Assembly (NCBI RefSeq): GCF_000151665.1
Contig: NW_013171829.1
Coordinates: 209,636-273,635 of the forward strand
Origin: Blastocystis hominis
Taxonomy: Eukaryota > Sar > Bigyra > Opalinata > Blastocystidae
Direction of reading: 5' to 3'
Length of the DNA stretch: 64,000 nt
Shown here: positions 27,801-37,252 of the stretch, piece after piece
How positions within the stretch are numbered: the first letter of the stretch is position 1
How the letters are laid out: every line of letters begins with the position of its first letter
Made by a program: the position numbers and the translations under genes
Notes under the pieces: generated by a model
Told to the model about the DNA's origin: nothing
Databases searched by the model: none
The model's input: the letters and a program-made list of their open reading frames with translations, nothing else

Positions 27801-27911
27801 ATGAAACAGGACAGTCATGGAAGTGATATAGGGATTCTTGTACTTGTACGGATTAACCCATGTAAATGAGCCATTGGTAGGTGAGCCTTGAATAAGCATG
27901 GAGTAGTGCAT
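24867..27911 (-). CDS. Multidomain penton/minor-capsid-like protein with tandem beta domains
   Basis: The 1014-residue product contains about five degenerate copies of one domain. Each has an entry motif (IPAGYYTISEIIALLN, IPRGAYDIETIIAKLN, LPVGYYTFSEFIEAVG, IQRGHYSAIDIVNMIA, IPSRLTQADMIWRLNQ). The first two are followed by a DFT(D/N)APxIRxILGF block. The last copy ends like the separate 232-residue protein (LKDENGDPLSFIGN). No enzyme motif is visible. The repeated beta-domain architecture and position suggest a vertex or fibre-base virion protein. Related N-terminal sequence (MHYSILIQ...) survives in the relic Polinton at 34168. The gene is next to the right terminal repeat, and its start has no TAAATG. 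Confidence 0.55.
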   Translation of the reverse strand: MHYSMLIQGSPTNGSFTWVNPYKYKNPYITSMTVLFHPNGSMFNNVDTTNVITNSNDEKVTIPAGYYTISEIIALLNTMTDTTFSISTNASSFGCIWIQSPHTIDFTDAPDIREILGFDGRTIILPASFSGSNVIDITRNRQVIQVYSTIVRSSDLKIANQNNNLLTTMIIDDPKVEYVRTVEDVCIPMITRFDQLMFVFRDMDGKMMRLNGEFELQLTIEDVMEEVPSSIASANQFSMIEVFGNTTKKEVKLDNPLSFDQCYISSVSLYTDFVLHNVPTDQVVLINAGATIQEIAIPRGAYDIETIIAKLNASDALSELVYSGENAFHITVDHFYMIDFTNAPEIRSILGFESDILVKGVDNPKRYYLSSSCNQVVVTDDRESHMLTLPVGYYTFSEFIEAVGAEMVKVLPLTSMTIEDDHVRFNVQADGWYFDRSSVDTTINGFGWTPWFKLTSTVRNLCIERPVEASFNPESDSPPDMTNDQGIGGHAYIGSNTFIAYDWKMRTTDIRFLLKPLATYTMRLADGSVLDSGEFYITDDTSTPIKMNTLTTTCFNELNARYASAMELPPSHQNAIAWTVNDNRESMSWTAKDYAPELELHITSENTGDLVSSNGSSIGPWYSKDSVYHTRVFIDTTNFILGIRGYGERPLTIQRGHYSAIDIVNMIANVINKIYVDASLGGYLVYVIADNGGRVRMGCRNGTEPRFILFCDNPCFKIIPGPYAEPGGVYLSCYFEFYRNYYIRMPELTSPYEFAMANIDGLNVTNMIKGSTYSDRAVSIEFIQPTRVTYVRNDEVVVPSLATFVDWDQSESYTANTTIRFPYGMMTLDDSAAETVITYTDDTVNHKWTIPSRLTQADMIWRLNQCFDSAALNIRWKAESDGYYIHADHVFSLSGNLGTIVPASGSQSHTWRIPFDDGVYYANYGPLVAEYPVDITNGLSNIQLYCNIVKSKTIPLLANVPMDSLYKNYFYKNRMLVPCSELLDRIVYELKDENGDPLSFIGNVYLLIGFTVVK

Positions 27912-27948
27912 GGTCTTTCTCTCTTTACCTTAGTCAACAAGACAATGG

Positions 27949-28048
27949 GGAGGAATCGAAGCAGGGAGAGGCGTAGCCTCTCCCGGGGCAACGTACGTGG
28001 GGGAGCATAGCTCCCCCGGGACGACGAAGTCGTCCCTCGTTGTCCCCA
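27949..28048. repeat. GC-rich hairpin cluster with nested members at the right end
   Basis: 27964-27984 has a 9-bp stem with loop GTA. An outer GGGGCAAC (27985) pairs with GTTGTCCCC (ending 28047) and encloses 27999-28017 (loop ATA) and 28018-28036 (loop GAA). The composite matches the nested block near 13477-13537 but with the inner loops reverse-complemented. Confidence 0.87.
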
Positions 28049-28054
28049 TCACAA

Positions 28055-28279
28055 CCATGGATACCATGGCCTACAATGGAAGTCAGGTTAACATTGCAGG
28101 AATTGGCCGAAATTGGCAGCCATGGGTTTCCGCGCGTTTCTTGTTATGGGTATCGAGGTGAGCAGGTAGACAATGGCAGAAAATGGCCGAAAATGGTCGA
28201 AAAATGGTCGAAAAAAGTTCACCGCGGTTATTTGGTAGAAAATGGATTTTCGCGCATCTATCGCCTTTTCCCTACTACT
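28055..28279. repeat. Right terminal inverted repeat of the Polinton (~225 bp)
   Basis: Reverse complement of the left repeat, from CCATGGATACCATGG to the outer CCTACTACT. It lacks the extra ~117-bp unit of the left copy. It is open in the frame of the downstream MORN gene. Confidence 0.9.
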
Positions 28280-31200
28280 ATGGATGGCTACTGGAAAGAA
28301 TATGAAGAAAATGGCTATATGAAGAGTATTTGCAAGAAAGATAAAGATGGTCGATATGAGGGTATATGCTACTTTTATGAAAACGGAGCAGTGACCAAAA
28401 TCAGCGAATGGAAGGAAGGAAGAGAGTATCCATTTCTCGGATATTTCAAGTTCTATGATGCGAATCATAGTCAATGGATGGATGGATTCTATAGTGATGG
28501 AAGAATACTCCATTTTTCTCCAATGGCTGAAATGACTGGATTTTGGAAAGAATATGACGATAACGGTAATCTGATTCATATTTGTGAAATAGATGGTAAA
28601 GGTAACTATAACGGGATGTGTTATAATTTCGAAAACGGAGTATTACAAGATATATGTCGTTGGGAAGAAGGAGGCAGAAAGGTTCCTTACAATGGATATT
28701 ACAAGGTATATAATGTAGCTCAAAATCAATGGATGGAAGGCAACTATGAAAATGACAAGAAATGTGATTCTCCACAGGTGGTAATAAAGGATGAATACTG
28801 TAGAGAATATGATGAAAACGGTAATATAAAGAGTATTTGCAAGAAAGACAGATATGGTCGATATGAAGGTATGTGCTACTTTTATGAAAACGGAGCAGTG
28901 ACCAAAATCAGCGAATGGAAGGAAGGCATCGAAATTTCGCTGAGTGGAAAATGCAATTTCTTTGATGAACCTCATAAAGTGTGGTACGAAGGTGGATTTA
29001 AAAATGGACTTCGTGAAGGCAAATGTAGAGAATACGACATTAATAAAAACATCATATTTGAAGGGTTTTATAAGCATGGAAACAAACTTATTCCACTGAA
29101 CAACATGAAGGGATATTGGGAAGAGCGAGATAATCAGAATAGGATCGTTCGGATTTGTCAGATCGATGCCAATGGGAGATATGACGGACTTTGCTATCAA
29201 TACCGAGAGAATCAGATCATTCGAGTGAGCCGATGGAGAGAAGACAGAGAAATTGAGATATTGAAAGAGTTTAATAACGGAATTATGACCGAATACAAAA
29301 ATAACAAAAAGATCTATTCTGGAGGATACATACCCAATCTAAAGTCGAACTATCAGCGACAAGGAGAAGGCGAAGAATATGAACTGGATGGAGAAACACT
29401 ATTATACAAGGGCAGTTTTATAAATGGAAAAAGAGATGGTCATGGAAGATTATTTATGCACGCAAGAGTGAATTATAATGGAGAATGGAAGAAAGGAATG
29501 AAAAAGCAAAATTACATATTATACTTGGTGTTAAGCTTGGTATTTATGTTCTTGACTTCTGCTGTTAGTTATATGCTATTTAATGTTTATATTGGTGGTA
29601 TTATTTCTGGAATATGCATAACTGCAATTTGTTTTTATATTAATAAATATGCTGGATTAATTGCTTCTGGTCTATTTGTAGTCATGTGCTGTTTCTTTGC
29701 TTCAACATATGCTGGGATTAGTGCTTCGATCCTATTTGTTATTATTGTTTCGTTTTGTTTAAACGTTTATGCTGGATTTGTACCAACTGGATTGGTGATC
29801 GCTGCTATTTGTATGTATATGAATACGTATCTTGGGATATATGCCTTTGGGTTATTCCTAATGTATGTATTATTCTTGATAGTCCATTGCTGTGGATGGA
29901 AAAAGAGCATTGTTTATTCAAGCACATTTTACATTTTATCTCTGTGTACAATAATAACTCTGGTATTAGTATATGACAAAAATGATTTGGTGAAATATGT
30001 CGTAGTTTATTCTATTGGGTTTTTGCTTATTCTAATACTATGGTTGATTATTGGATGTAAAAAGGAAAAAGTGAATCCTCTTATATCAAGTGCAATGATA
30101 ATATTGGTTTCCTGTACGATAATAAGCTTGCTCATACAAACCGTTCAACCGTCCTATACAAAATACATAGTAATATCTCTTGTGGGATTTTTACTAATAT
30201 GTATAGTTAATCTAATTGTTTTTGAATGTGGTTGGAACACAACAATTGTACTGAAAAGTGCAGTGGTGATAGTAGTTAGCTGTATTGTTTTTTGTACAGT
30301 AATTGGAAGTTCGAGTGTACCTGCCCTGCAATATGCTACAGTATTTGCTTCTGGCTTGCTTCTGATTATCATTGTATCGTTTTTTACAGGGTATCAAAGA
30401 GAAAACATTCATATATTATTGTCAAGCTCAGGGTTGATAATGAGTTGTTGTGTCCTAATTTGTTTCCTTTTGTCCTCAATGAAATTATCATTCCTAAAAT
30501 ACTATTTGGTTGTTTTGATTGGGCTAATATTATTCTTCTTGATCTATTTACTAGTGTCTCTATTTAGAGAAAACATGATTATAGCACTTGTATCTCTAGG
30601 TATCATATTAATTCTGTGTGTATTTACCGATATGATAATGGCCGCAATAGACTTCTATATCTTCCGACACATTTTAGTATACTTTATTGGTATATTGCTA
30701 ATCATTTTTATATCGTTGATTACTCCATGCAATAAGGAAAATATTCACTTATTGATATCAAGTTCTGGTTTGATAGTGTGTATTTGCATTTTGACAAGTT
30801 TTCTATTGTCTTCATTAACACTGGCATCCGTGAAATATTATTTCGTATTTTTGATTGGCATGATACTATTCTTTTTGATTTATTTAATCGTTTCTATATG
30901 CAAAGAAGATATGGGTATTGTTATTGCATCTTTAATAGTCATTTCTATTATTTGTGGAGTAATTGATATGATAATGGCTGCCATAGAAATCGCTGTGATC
31001 CGGCAAACTTCGGTAATTGTTATAGGAGTTCTATTGGCATTATTGGTATCATATTTAACTGGATGTAAAGTTGAAAACATACATATATTGATATCAAGTT
31101 ATGGTTTGATTATTTTTGCTGGTATCTTGACAAGTTTACTTTTTTCTGATATTAACCTTTTATCTGTGATATACTATTCTGTATTTCTAATAGGTGTAGT

Positions 31201-31936
31201 CCTATTCTTTTTGGTATACTTTTTTGTATCCATATTTAGAGGAAATATGGTTGTTGTATTCAAAATCTTTTGCACAGATATGGCTGTATGTGGTATAATA
31301 GATTTGTTAATGGCATCATTTGAAAAATATATCGTGGCATATGTTACGGTTATTTTTGTTGGATTGATCCTTTTTTTCCTGCTATTAGTATTTACTGAAT
31401 GTGGCAATAAAAATAAACATGCTCTCTTTTCAGGAACAGGACTGCTTTTTAGTCTTGTGTATTTAATATGTTGGTTGTTAGGATATCGTGGCATAATATT
31501 CATTGATTACTTCTTGGTATTTGCCGTCTGGATGTTGCTGTTTTTTTCAGTCTATTTTTATTTTTCTGTTATTGAAGGAGATATGGCAATAGTGCTAGCA
31601 TGGTTCTTTCTTTCCGGCATGCTCGGTATTGCAGGAGAATTAATAGTTGCATCAATTGATTTTTTGTGGATTAGAGTCTTTACGATATATTTATTTGGAG
31701 GCCTTATAACGTGGTTATTAATAAGTGACCCAGATAAAAAATACAATTTATGCATCAAAATTCTTGGAGCTTTTATGGGAATATTTATCTCTAGCGTGGT
31801 ATGTATGCTGCTTGGTGCATCTGAAAATCCTGTAGTACAATTATTATTACTTATATCAGGTATTACATCTGTCCCTATTTTGATTGTTTATCTTTTTATG
31901 TTGCTGTGTGTAATGGTGGGCAGTTTATTCTTATAG
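28280..31936 (+). CDS. MORN-repeat multi-span membrane protein
   Basis: The open frame runs from 28040 through the Polinton terminal repeat, but the natural start is probably ATG at 28280 (MDGYWKEYEENG), one base past the repeat. That gives about 1218 residues. The first ~410 residues are MORN-like repeats (GYWKEYEENGYMKSICKKD, GRYEGMCYFYENGAVTKI, REGKCREYDINKNIIFEG, GHGRLFMH). The rest (from about 415) is roughly two dozen hydrophobic segments. Within them a ~115-residue unit recurs (ENIHILLSSSGLI, ENIHLLISSSGLI, ENIHILISSYGLI), so the membrane part arose by internal duplication. The function is unknown. Composition is AT-rich, unlike the Polinton, so this is probably a host gene. Confidence 0.7.
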   Translation: MDGYWKEYEENGYMKSICKKDKDGRYEGICYFYENGAVTKISEWKEGREYPFLGYFKFYDANHSQWMDGFYSDGRILHFSPMAEMTGFWKEYDDNGNLIHICEIDGKGNYNGMCYNFENGVLQDICRWEEGGRKVPYNGYYKVYNVAQNQWMEGNYENDKKCDSPQVVIKDEYCREYDENGNIKSICKKDRYGRYEGMCYFYENGAVTKISEWKEGIEISLSGKCNFFDEPHKVWYEGGFKNGLREGKCREYDINKNIIFEGFYKHGNKLIPLNNMKGYWEERDNQNRIVRICQIDANGRYDGLCYQYRENQIIRVSRWREDREIEILKEFNNGIMTEYKNNKKIYSGGYIPNLKSNYQRQGEGEEYELDGETLLYKGSFINGKRDGHGRLFMHARVNYNGEWKKGMKKQNYILYLVLSLVFMFLTSAVSYMLFNVYIGGIISGICITAICFYINKYAGLIASGLFVVMCCFFASTYAGISASILFVIIVSFCLNVYAGFVPTGLVIAAICMYMNTYLGIYAFGLFLMYVLFLIVHCCGWKKSIVYSSTFYILSLCTIITLVLVYDKNDLVKYVVVYSIGFLLILILWLIIGCKKEKVNPLISSAMIILVSCTIISLLIQTVQPSYTKYIVISLVGFLLICIVNLIVFECGWNTTIVLKSAVVIVVSCIVFCTVIGSSSVPALQYATVFASGLLLIIIVSFFTGYQRENIHILLSSSGLIMSCCVLICFLLSSMKLSFLKYYLVVLIGLILFFLIYLLVSLFRENMIIALVSLGIILILCVFTDMIMAAIDFYIFRHILVYFIGILLIIFISLITPCNKENIHLLISSSGLIVCICILTSFLLSSLTLASVKYYFVFLIGMILFFLIYLIVSICKEDMGIVIASLIVISIICGVIDMIMAAIEIAVIRQTSVIVIGVLLALLVSYLTGCKVENIHILISSYGLIIFAGILTSLLFSDINLLSVIYYSVFLIGVVLFFLVYFFVSIFRGNMVVVFKIFCTDMAVCGIIDLLMASFEKYIVAYVTVIFVGLILFFLLLVFTECGNKNKHALFSGTGLLFSLVYLICWLLGYRGIIFIDYFLVFAVWMLLFFSVYFYFSVIEGDMAIVLAWFFLSGMLGIAGELIVASIDFLWIRVFTIYLFGGLITWLLISDPDKKYNLCIKILGAFMGIFISSVVCMLLGASENPVVQLLLLISGITSVPILIVYLFMLLCVMVGSLFL

Positions 31937-32011
31937 TAATATAATATAGCATAAACTATCTGGATTTGTTCAATACAGTAGATAATTGAGAAAACAATGT
32001 AATTGGGTTTA

Positions 32012-33925
32012 CAAACAAACAAATTATTGACCTGCAGGATATCTTGAGCGGGTGGTTCACCGCCTAGTACGTCTGTGCCTTCTAGCCTTGGACTTCTTCC
32101 CACTAGCTGACCTCCGGGGTTTGCTTGCTATCCGTTTATGCCACATACCATAAAGAGTGAGCCGTTCATAGTAAGTCCTTTGCAAAAATCCTGCTACTTC
32201 CTCACAAACGACCAACTCACCTTCCTCACCAAAAGACTCTCCATTACCAATACAAGGTGCGTGGATATTATCACAATGCTTCCTTCCTTCCTTCCTTCTA
32301 GAGGATGCTTCCATGTCAGTGTGTGTGGTATCATATCTCTTCCAAAAGTGGACATTTCCAACGAATTCCAGTACTACCATCGCATCCTGCAACTCTCTCA
32401 CCCATGTCCTCTCTCTTCCATAAGATAAGACAAAACACATAAATCGGTGTTCAATTTCCCAGATGGGAAGGCAAATATACTGTCGGATCGAATTGGGCTC
32501 AATTTACTACAAATCCATCCCTCATCCACCAAATCAAGTGGTGTATCCAAATTCGCATTCTTATCCGACATTTCAGAATGAACCTTCTTATACGGCGGGA
32601 CATTCTTCTGTTGGACCGTATTCGTCCTCTCTAATGAATTGCACTCTCGCTTCCTCTCGTTATCACTACACAAAACCTTCAAGTCTTCTTTGTCATCACT
32701 GACTATCTTTTCCATACTATCTTCACTCATATATTCACTATCCATCGTCTTCTTCCCACTCATACTTAAGCTGGCTTCATTCTTATTCGCACACGATTCT
32801 TCTTTCACAGCCGCTTCAGAACTCAATATTCCTGTCGAATTTGAGTTTCCCAATGTCTTCTTTGCATTCTCTTTCTTATTTCCTCTCCACCACAGAAAGT
32901 TGAAAAAATCGAAAATCGTTTACCATAGGGAGAATCAACCTTTTGCTCCCAACAACTTACCATCAATATACTGCTCTCTCTCCTTCTTCTTCTTCTTCAC
33001 TTCTTCACATGGCAGCTCACAATCTTTCTTCTCTTCCAGCAAACTCGACTCTACCTTTGTTGAAGGCGAAACCTCTTTTGGTTCAATCGGCTTGACCTCC
33101 TCTTCCAAACGCACTCTTTTACTCTCCATGTGTCGCAACACCACTTCTTCATTTTCACTTCCAGGTCTCTTCACACGGTTCTCACTATTCTTCTCTTGCG
33201 TTTTTATCGGAGTTTTGCCGTGGTTGGGAGATTTCGTAACAGTCCTTCTTGATTTCGATTTCTTATCATTAGAATGCTTCTTCTTCATTTCTGCCTTCAT
33301 TGGGATTATCTCAGGCTGTTTTCTCTCACTGTCCTCTCTCAACTTATTACAGGAGCCCTTCCATTCTTCTTCTTTATCTACCTATCTGCACAACTTCTTC
33401 TTTTAACTGATTATCTTCAGTACTTTCAACCGGTTCCTTCACACACACCTCCACCGAACTCTTCGTTGACGTCCTTCGGCTCTTCACTAACCTCTCATTC
33501 TTCCTAAACTGCAGAAAACTAGTCTTCCTTGTGGATACTCTTCATCAAGAATCGTATACTTCTTCTCCAAGTACAATCAATATTAAACTCATCTTGTCAC
33601 GTGCTCTTGGAGGTGTTTCAACACCATCAATACGAGTTTTTCGGGTGCTATCATTTCACCCAACAATAACGAACTCCCAAACCTGATTAACTAATCCAAT
33701 CAATTCAATTCATGATATTTGTTGTGTGAAATACTAGTACTTTGTGTGAAGTAAAAGTGATGAGGTCCCAGACATATTAGGAGGCCATGAATACTCGATA
33801 TCTCCATGGATTGTTGTTTTTGTGGATCAGTTCGTAGTCCTCTATCCAGATTCTTGGCACTCTCCATATACCCTTCCTTTGCTCCTTCTCTTGGTGTGCT
33901 GTGACCCAACACTTCTCTTAGGCAC
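32012..33925 (-). mobile_element. Internally deleted LINE copy (3' tail plus ORF1 N-terminal part)
   Basis: On the minus strand this runs from ORF1 N-terminal sequence (33912 downward; similar to 52000-53500) to a LINE 3' end with a (TTTG)n tail at 32012-32023. Endonuclease and reverse transcriptase are absent. ORF1 pieces at 32935-33342 and 32398-32853 are Lys/Glu/Ser-rich and frameshifted relative to the full copy. The 3' piece at 32057-32440 matches the 3'-terminal ORF of the full LINE. A short (TTCC)n tract (32280-32298) lies at the same place as in other copies. Confidence 0.82.
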
Positions 33926-34068
33926 TCCAGTAGTTAGGGATTGAGGGTGTTGCTCAAACCTGGTGGCTGATATTCTGACGACTAATGCGTCAGTATCATT
34001 TGGATAAAAGCAGCTGGCACGCTATATTGAATAGCTTTTATTTATCTCGTATTTACATGTTTGTTTGC

Positions 34069-34156
34069 TTATTTGTAATGACCGAAACCCAATGTGTGTA
34101 CATTATCATCACAAATCCATCTATTGTTGTCCATGCAAGTCATCACTGTCTTTGGT
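34069..34156 (-). pseudogene. pPolB C-terminal remnant
   Basis: The minus strand reads KTVMTCMDNNRW, then HTLGFGHYK and a stop. This matches the last residues of the intact polymerase (KTLMTCTDNKRW...HTLAFGHYKLK). It is a separate copy from the fragment at 36259-37233. Confidence 0.8.
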
Positions 34157-34167
34157 TAAGAGAGAAC

Positions 34168-34640
34168 ATGCATTATTCCATTCTCATACAAGATTTACCT
34201 ATTAATGGTTCATTCGATTGGATCGATCCTTACAAGTTCAGAAATCCATTTATCACTTCCATGACTGTTCTATTCAAACCCAATCAAGTCATGCTCAATA
34301 CTGTGGACTCAACCAATGTGGTGACAAACACCAATGGTGAAGAGGTAACGATCTCGCCTGGTTATTATACACTGAGTGAAATCATTGCCATTCTGAACAC
34401 CATGATTAATAATACTACATTCTCAATTTCCACAATGGATACAAGTTATGAGTATTTTTGGATTCACTCTCCATACTCTATCGATTTCACGAGGTACATA
34501 TGATATCGAAACCATAATCGCAATGTTGAATGCGAGTGATGTTCTATTTGAAATAGTGTATAGTGGAGAAAATGCATTTCGAATCTATAACCAGTTTGTG
34601 ATTCTTCCTCTGACACAACTTATTCATTCCTTGAATAAAG
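34168..34640 (+). pseudogene. Penton-like gene remnant with an internal deletion
   Basis: The first ~110 codons (MHYSILIQDLPINGSF..., SPGYYTLSEIIAILNTM) match the N-terminus of the 1014-residue protein. At about 34487 the sequence jumps out of frame to the second domain (RGTYDIETIIAMLNASD...YSGENAF). About 0.5 kb of the equivalent gene is deleted there, and the remainder is lost after 34620. Confidence 0.82.
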
Positions 34641-34668
34641 CGATTCATTTATCGAGGTGTGTGGGAGT

Positions 34669-35673
34669 ATGAATGAGATCAAGGAACTACGGAAACCAGC
34701 AAAGCGAAAAGGCGCAACTCGAGTGATCATCAGTGGATTCAAACGAAACATATACTTCATCGATCTCATCGATTTCTCTTCCAAACAACACAAATGGATA
34801 CAAGAAGTGTTAGGAACACATAAGAGTACCGGATTCTCCAAGAATCGTGGATACAAATATGTCCTTGTATGTATTGATGGATATTCGAAATACCTGATGA
34901 CTCGGAAACTGAAAAGCAAGAGTGCCACAGAAGTCACGCATGCGATAAAGGACATCATTCAAACATATGGTGAATCACCAAAGCATATTTGCTCGGATCG
35001 AGGTACCGAATTCACCAATGCCATCTTTCGTACCAACATCTTGAACAAGTATGATATCACCATGTATCACATGGATTCAGCGAATAAGGCAGTACTAGCC
35101 GAACGAGCAATTCGAGATATCAAGGAAGACATCATAGTTCCATTCAATCAATGGAAAGGTGTATGGATTGATTTGATCGATGGTGCAGTTCGTAGACATA
35201 ATGGAAGGAAGAACAGAGACACCGGATATACACCCAATGACATTTGGCTTAACAACAACAACGATATCTTGTACATGGAGAAAACAGAACCATCCAACAT
35301 GACAGCAAAGGACACAACACCTCAATTCGATGTTGGTGATTATGTTGGAGTGACATGAAGACCTCGCATTCTGGAAAAGCGATCATTGACAAGCAAATGG
35401 TCTCAGGACTTGATTGAAGTTGTTGACATTGATGATCACATCATGCCATTGATATACGAAGTGAAGAATGTGGAAAGCGATAGCACACAGAAGTGTTATG
35501 ATTGGGAACTGCTGGCAAGCAAATGCAAACCACAACCAGCACTACCCATCACTCGATCTAAGAGTGGTAAAGAACCCAATGCATTGAGAGAGGCAGCAAG
35601 ATCACATCGACCCATTACGAGCACCCAGAAGAAGAAGAAGCAACCTGGCTCAAGTGTTCGAAAACGATCGTGA
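34669..35673 (+). pseudogene. int: Second DDE integrase, one nonsense codon
   Basis: About 335 codons closely match the frameshifted integrase at 11800-12796. Here the catalytic region is in one frame: D in VLVCIDGYSKY, D in ICSDRGTEF and E in AERAIRDIK. A single TGA at 35356-35358 stands where the other copy has an Arg codon (RVTRRPR), just before the SH3-like C-terminal part, which then continues in frame to 35673. The copy is therefore broken late, outside the catalytic core. Confidence 0.88.
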
Positions 35674-36202
35674 TGCTCTTCACACCTCCCAGACATACAA
35701 GAAAAGGGATATTCGTGAATGCAGAGATCGTATGACTCTCACTTGTCCATTCTATTCCATTTATCAGTTTGGTATTGGAAAGGGTCACATAATTGTTGAG
35801 TGTATCGATGAATGGTACATCGAGCAATCACACACCATCCATTGAAACACTCACCTTGTATCCCTTATCCACAACTGATTCGATGGAATCACAATGTTTG
35901 AATAGGGCATCATTCTCATTGTAACACGGAATCGATGTGATTATGAGATATGAAGCCGAAGATAATTGGAATTGACATTGATTATTGAATGGTTGAGTGG
36001 ATGTGGGTGTATGTTCAAAGAGTGTGGCATTATTGACTTTCACAAAACACCCAGAAGGTATTGTTTATAAATATTGATGAACGCCATCCACTGTATCACG
36101 AATGAGGACAAGTTTGCGGTCGTTCTCGGGCATATTGATGAGCATGTTATCGAGCTTCTTGAACGTGTAATTGTTTCCATTGCTTCTGAATATGTACGGC
36201 AT
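35615..36202 (-). pseudogene. Remnant of the 11229-type hypothetical gene
   Basis: The minus strand from 36202 reads MPYIFRSNGNNYTFKKL and ends in a serine-rich tail, matching the 11229-11861 product, with frameshifts in between. Its 3' end overlaps the integrase 3' end, as in the intact element. It lacks the internal GC hairpins present in the intact copy. Confidence 0.78.
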
Positions 36203-36258
36203 TGATTGATTCAATTAACTTTGGTTGATTTCGTTCATAGGGTTTGACATACACACCT

Positions 36259-37233
36259 TTCAAACAGGCTCCATTCACATTCGAATATGTGAACATGTTG
36301 AGTAAGAAACGATCTAAATTCATCACTACCGTGGAGAAGAACCTATACAAGCTGTTGGCAAATTCGACCTATGGCAAATTCGTGGAGACTGGATTGAAGC
36401 GGATGAAGGTAAAATTCGCTAGCACGTGGAATGAACGTGAAGCAATCATTCAGAAGCATTGGTACGATATGATCGCCGGGACTACCATGTATTCCGAGAA
36501 TCTGATTGGCATCAAGCTGAACACACCGGTGCGCAGGGTGGAGAAGCCATTCTTCATCGGGTTTGCCATTCTCGATATGTCCAAGCATGTCATCTACGAT
36601 TTCTACTACAATGTGCTCAAGAACACATTCGACACCGTGGAACTGTTGGGACAGGACACGGACTCGCTCATCGTGCAACTGCACGATCGTGGTAACATCG
36701 TACACAAGATATGTGAGATGTACAAATCATTCGACTTCTTGGAGTTGGATAACACGAGCTACTTCTATGGAGAACTCGTGAACTATTACAAGCATGAAGT
36801 GGACAAGAGCAAGTTCCCTTCATTGGAATCGACTCTCAATTTCAACAAGAAGTTGCCTGGCTTGGTCTTTAAGGATGAGCACAGCGGACATCGTATCACG
36901 GAGTTCGTGGGACTGAAACCGAAGATGTACTGTTTGGTCGATGAGAAGCATGTGATACACAACGCAGCAAAGGGAGTTCCTCGCAATGTCGTGATCGATG
37001 GTGAGAGGATGAGTGTGAAGAACATCGATTTGTACAAGCGTGTTCTTGAGGCAGAGAAGAAGGAAGATGCAGTGATCGAAGGCAGCTTCAAGCGTATCAA
37101 CAACCAGGCCTTCGATATCACCACGAAGGAGCAGACCAAGACCTTCATAACATGCACAGACAACAAACGATATATCATGGACGACAACATACATACACTG
37201 GCATTCGGACATTACCGATTGTGGGACATGTAA
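36259..37233 (+). pseudogene. pPolB: pPolB C-terminal third, truncated
   Basis: About 325 codons match the intact polymerase from FKQAPF onward, including Pol B (KLLANSTYGKFVETG) and Pol C (QDTDSLIVQLH). Upstream the frame is fused to an antisense piece of the 10661-type gene, sharing the joint AAACAGGCTCC. No start codon or exonuclease part remains. Divergence from the intact copy is low. Confidence 0.9.
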
Positions 37234-37235
37234 TT

Positions 37236-37252
37236 GCGGAACGAAGTTCCGC
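37236..37252. repeat. GC-rich triloop hairpin in the relic Polinton
   Basis: GCGGAAC-GAA-GTTCCGC follows directly after the stop of the pPolB remnant. The equivalent position in the intact element has no hairpin, so insertion is variable between copies. Confidence 0.8.

Larger units (their letters stand above)
5275..28279. mobile_element. Polinton/Maverick virus-like DNA transposon, nearly complete (~23.0 kb)
   Basis: The element is bounded by inverted repeats starting AGTAGTAGGG and ending in its complement. It carries the diagnostic Polinton set: protein-primed DNA polymerase B, retrovirus-type integrase, A32-like packaging ATPase, adenovirus-type cysteine protease and candidate capsid proteins. 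Accessory genes include KilA-N, a fibre-like protein and structural coiled-coil proteins. The size is within the usual 15-25 kb. The integrase is frameshifted, so the copy is probably not autonomous now, although most other genes are open. The six bases outside the ends (ATTGTA on the left, ATGGAT on the right) do not form the expected duplication. Confidence 0.93.
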
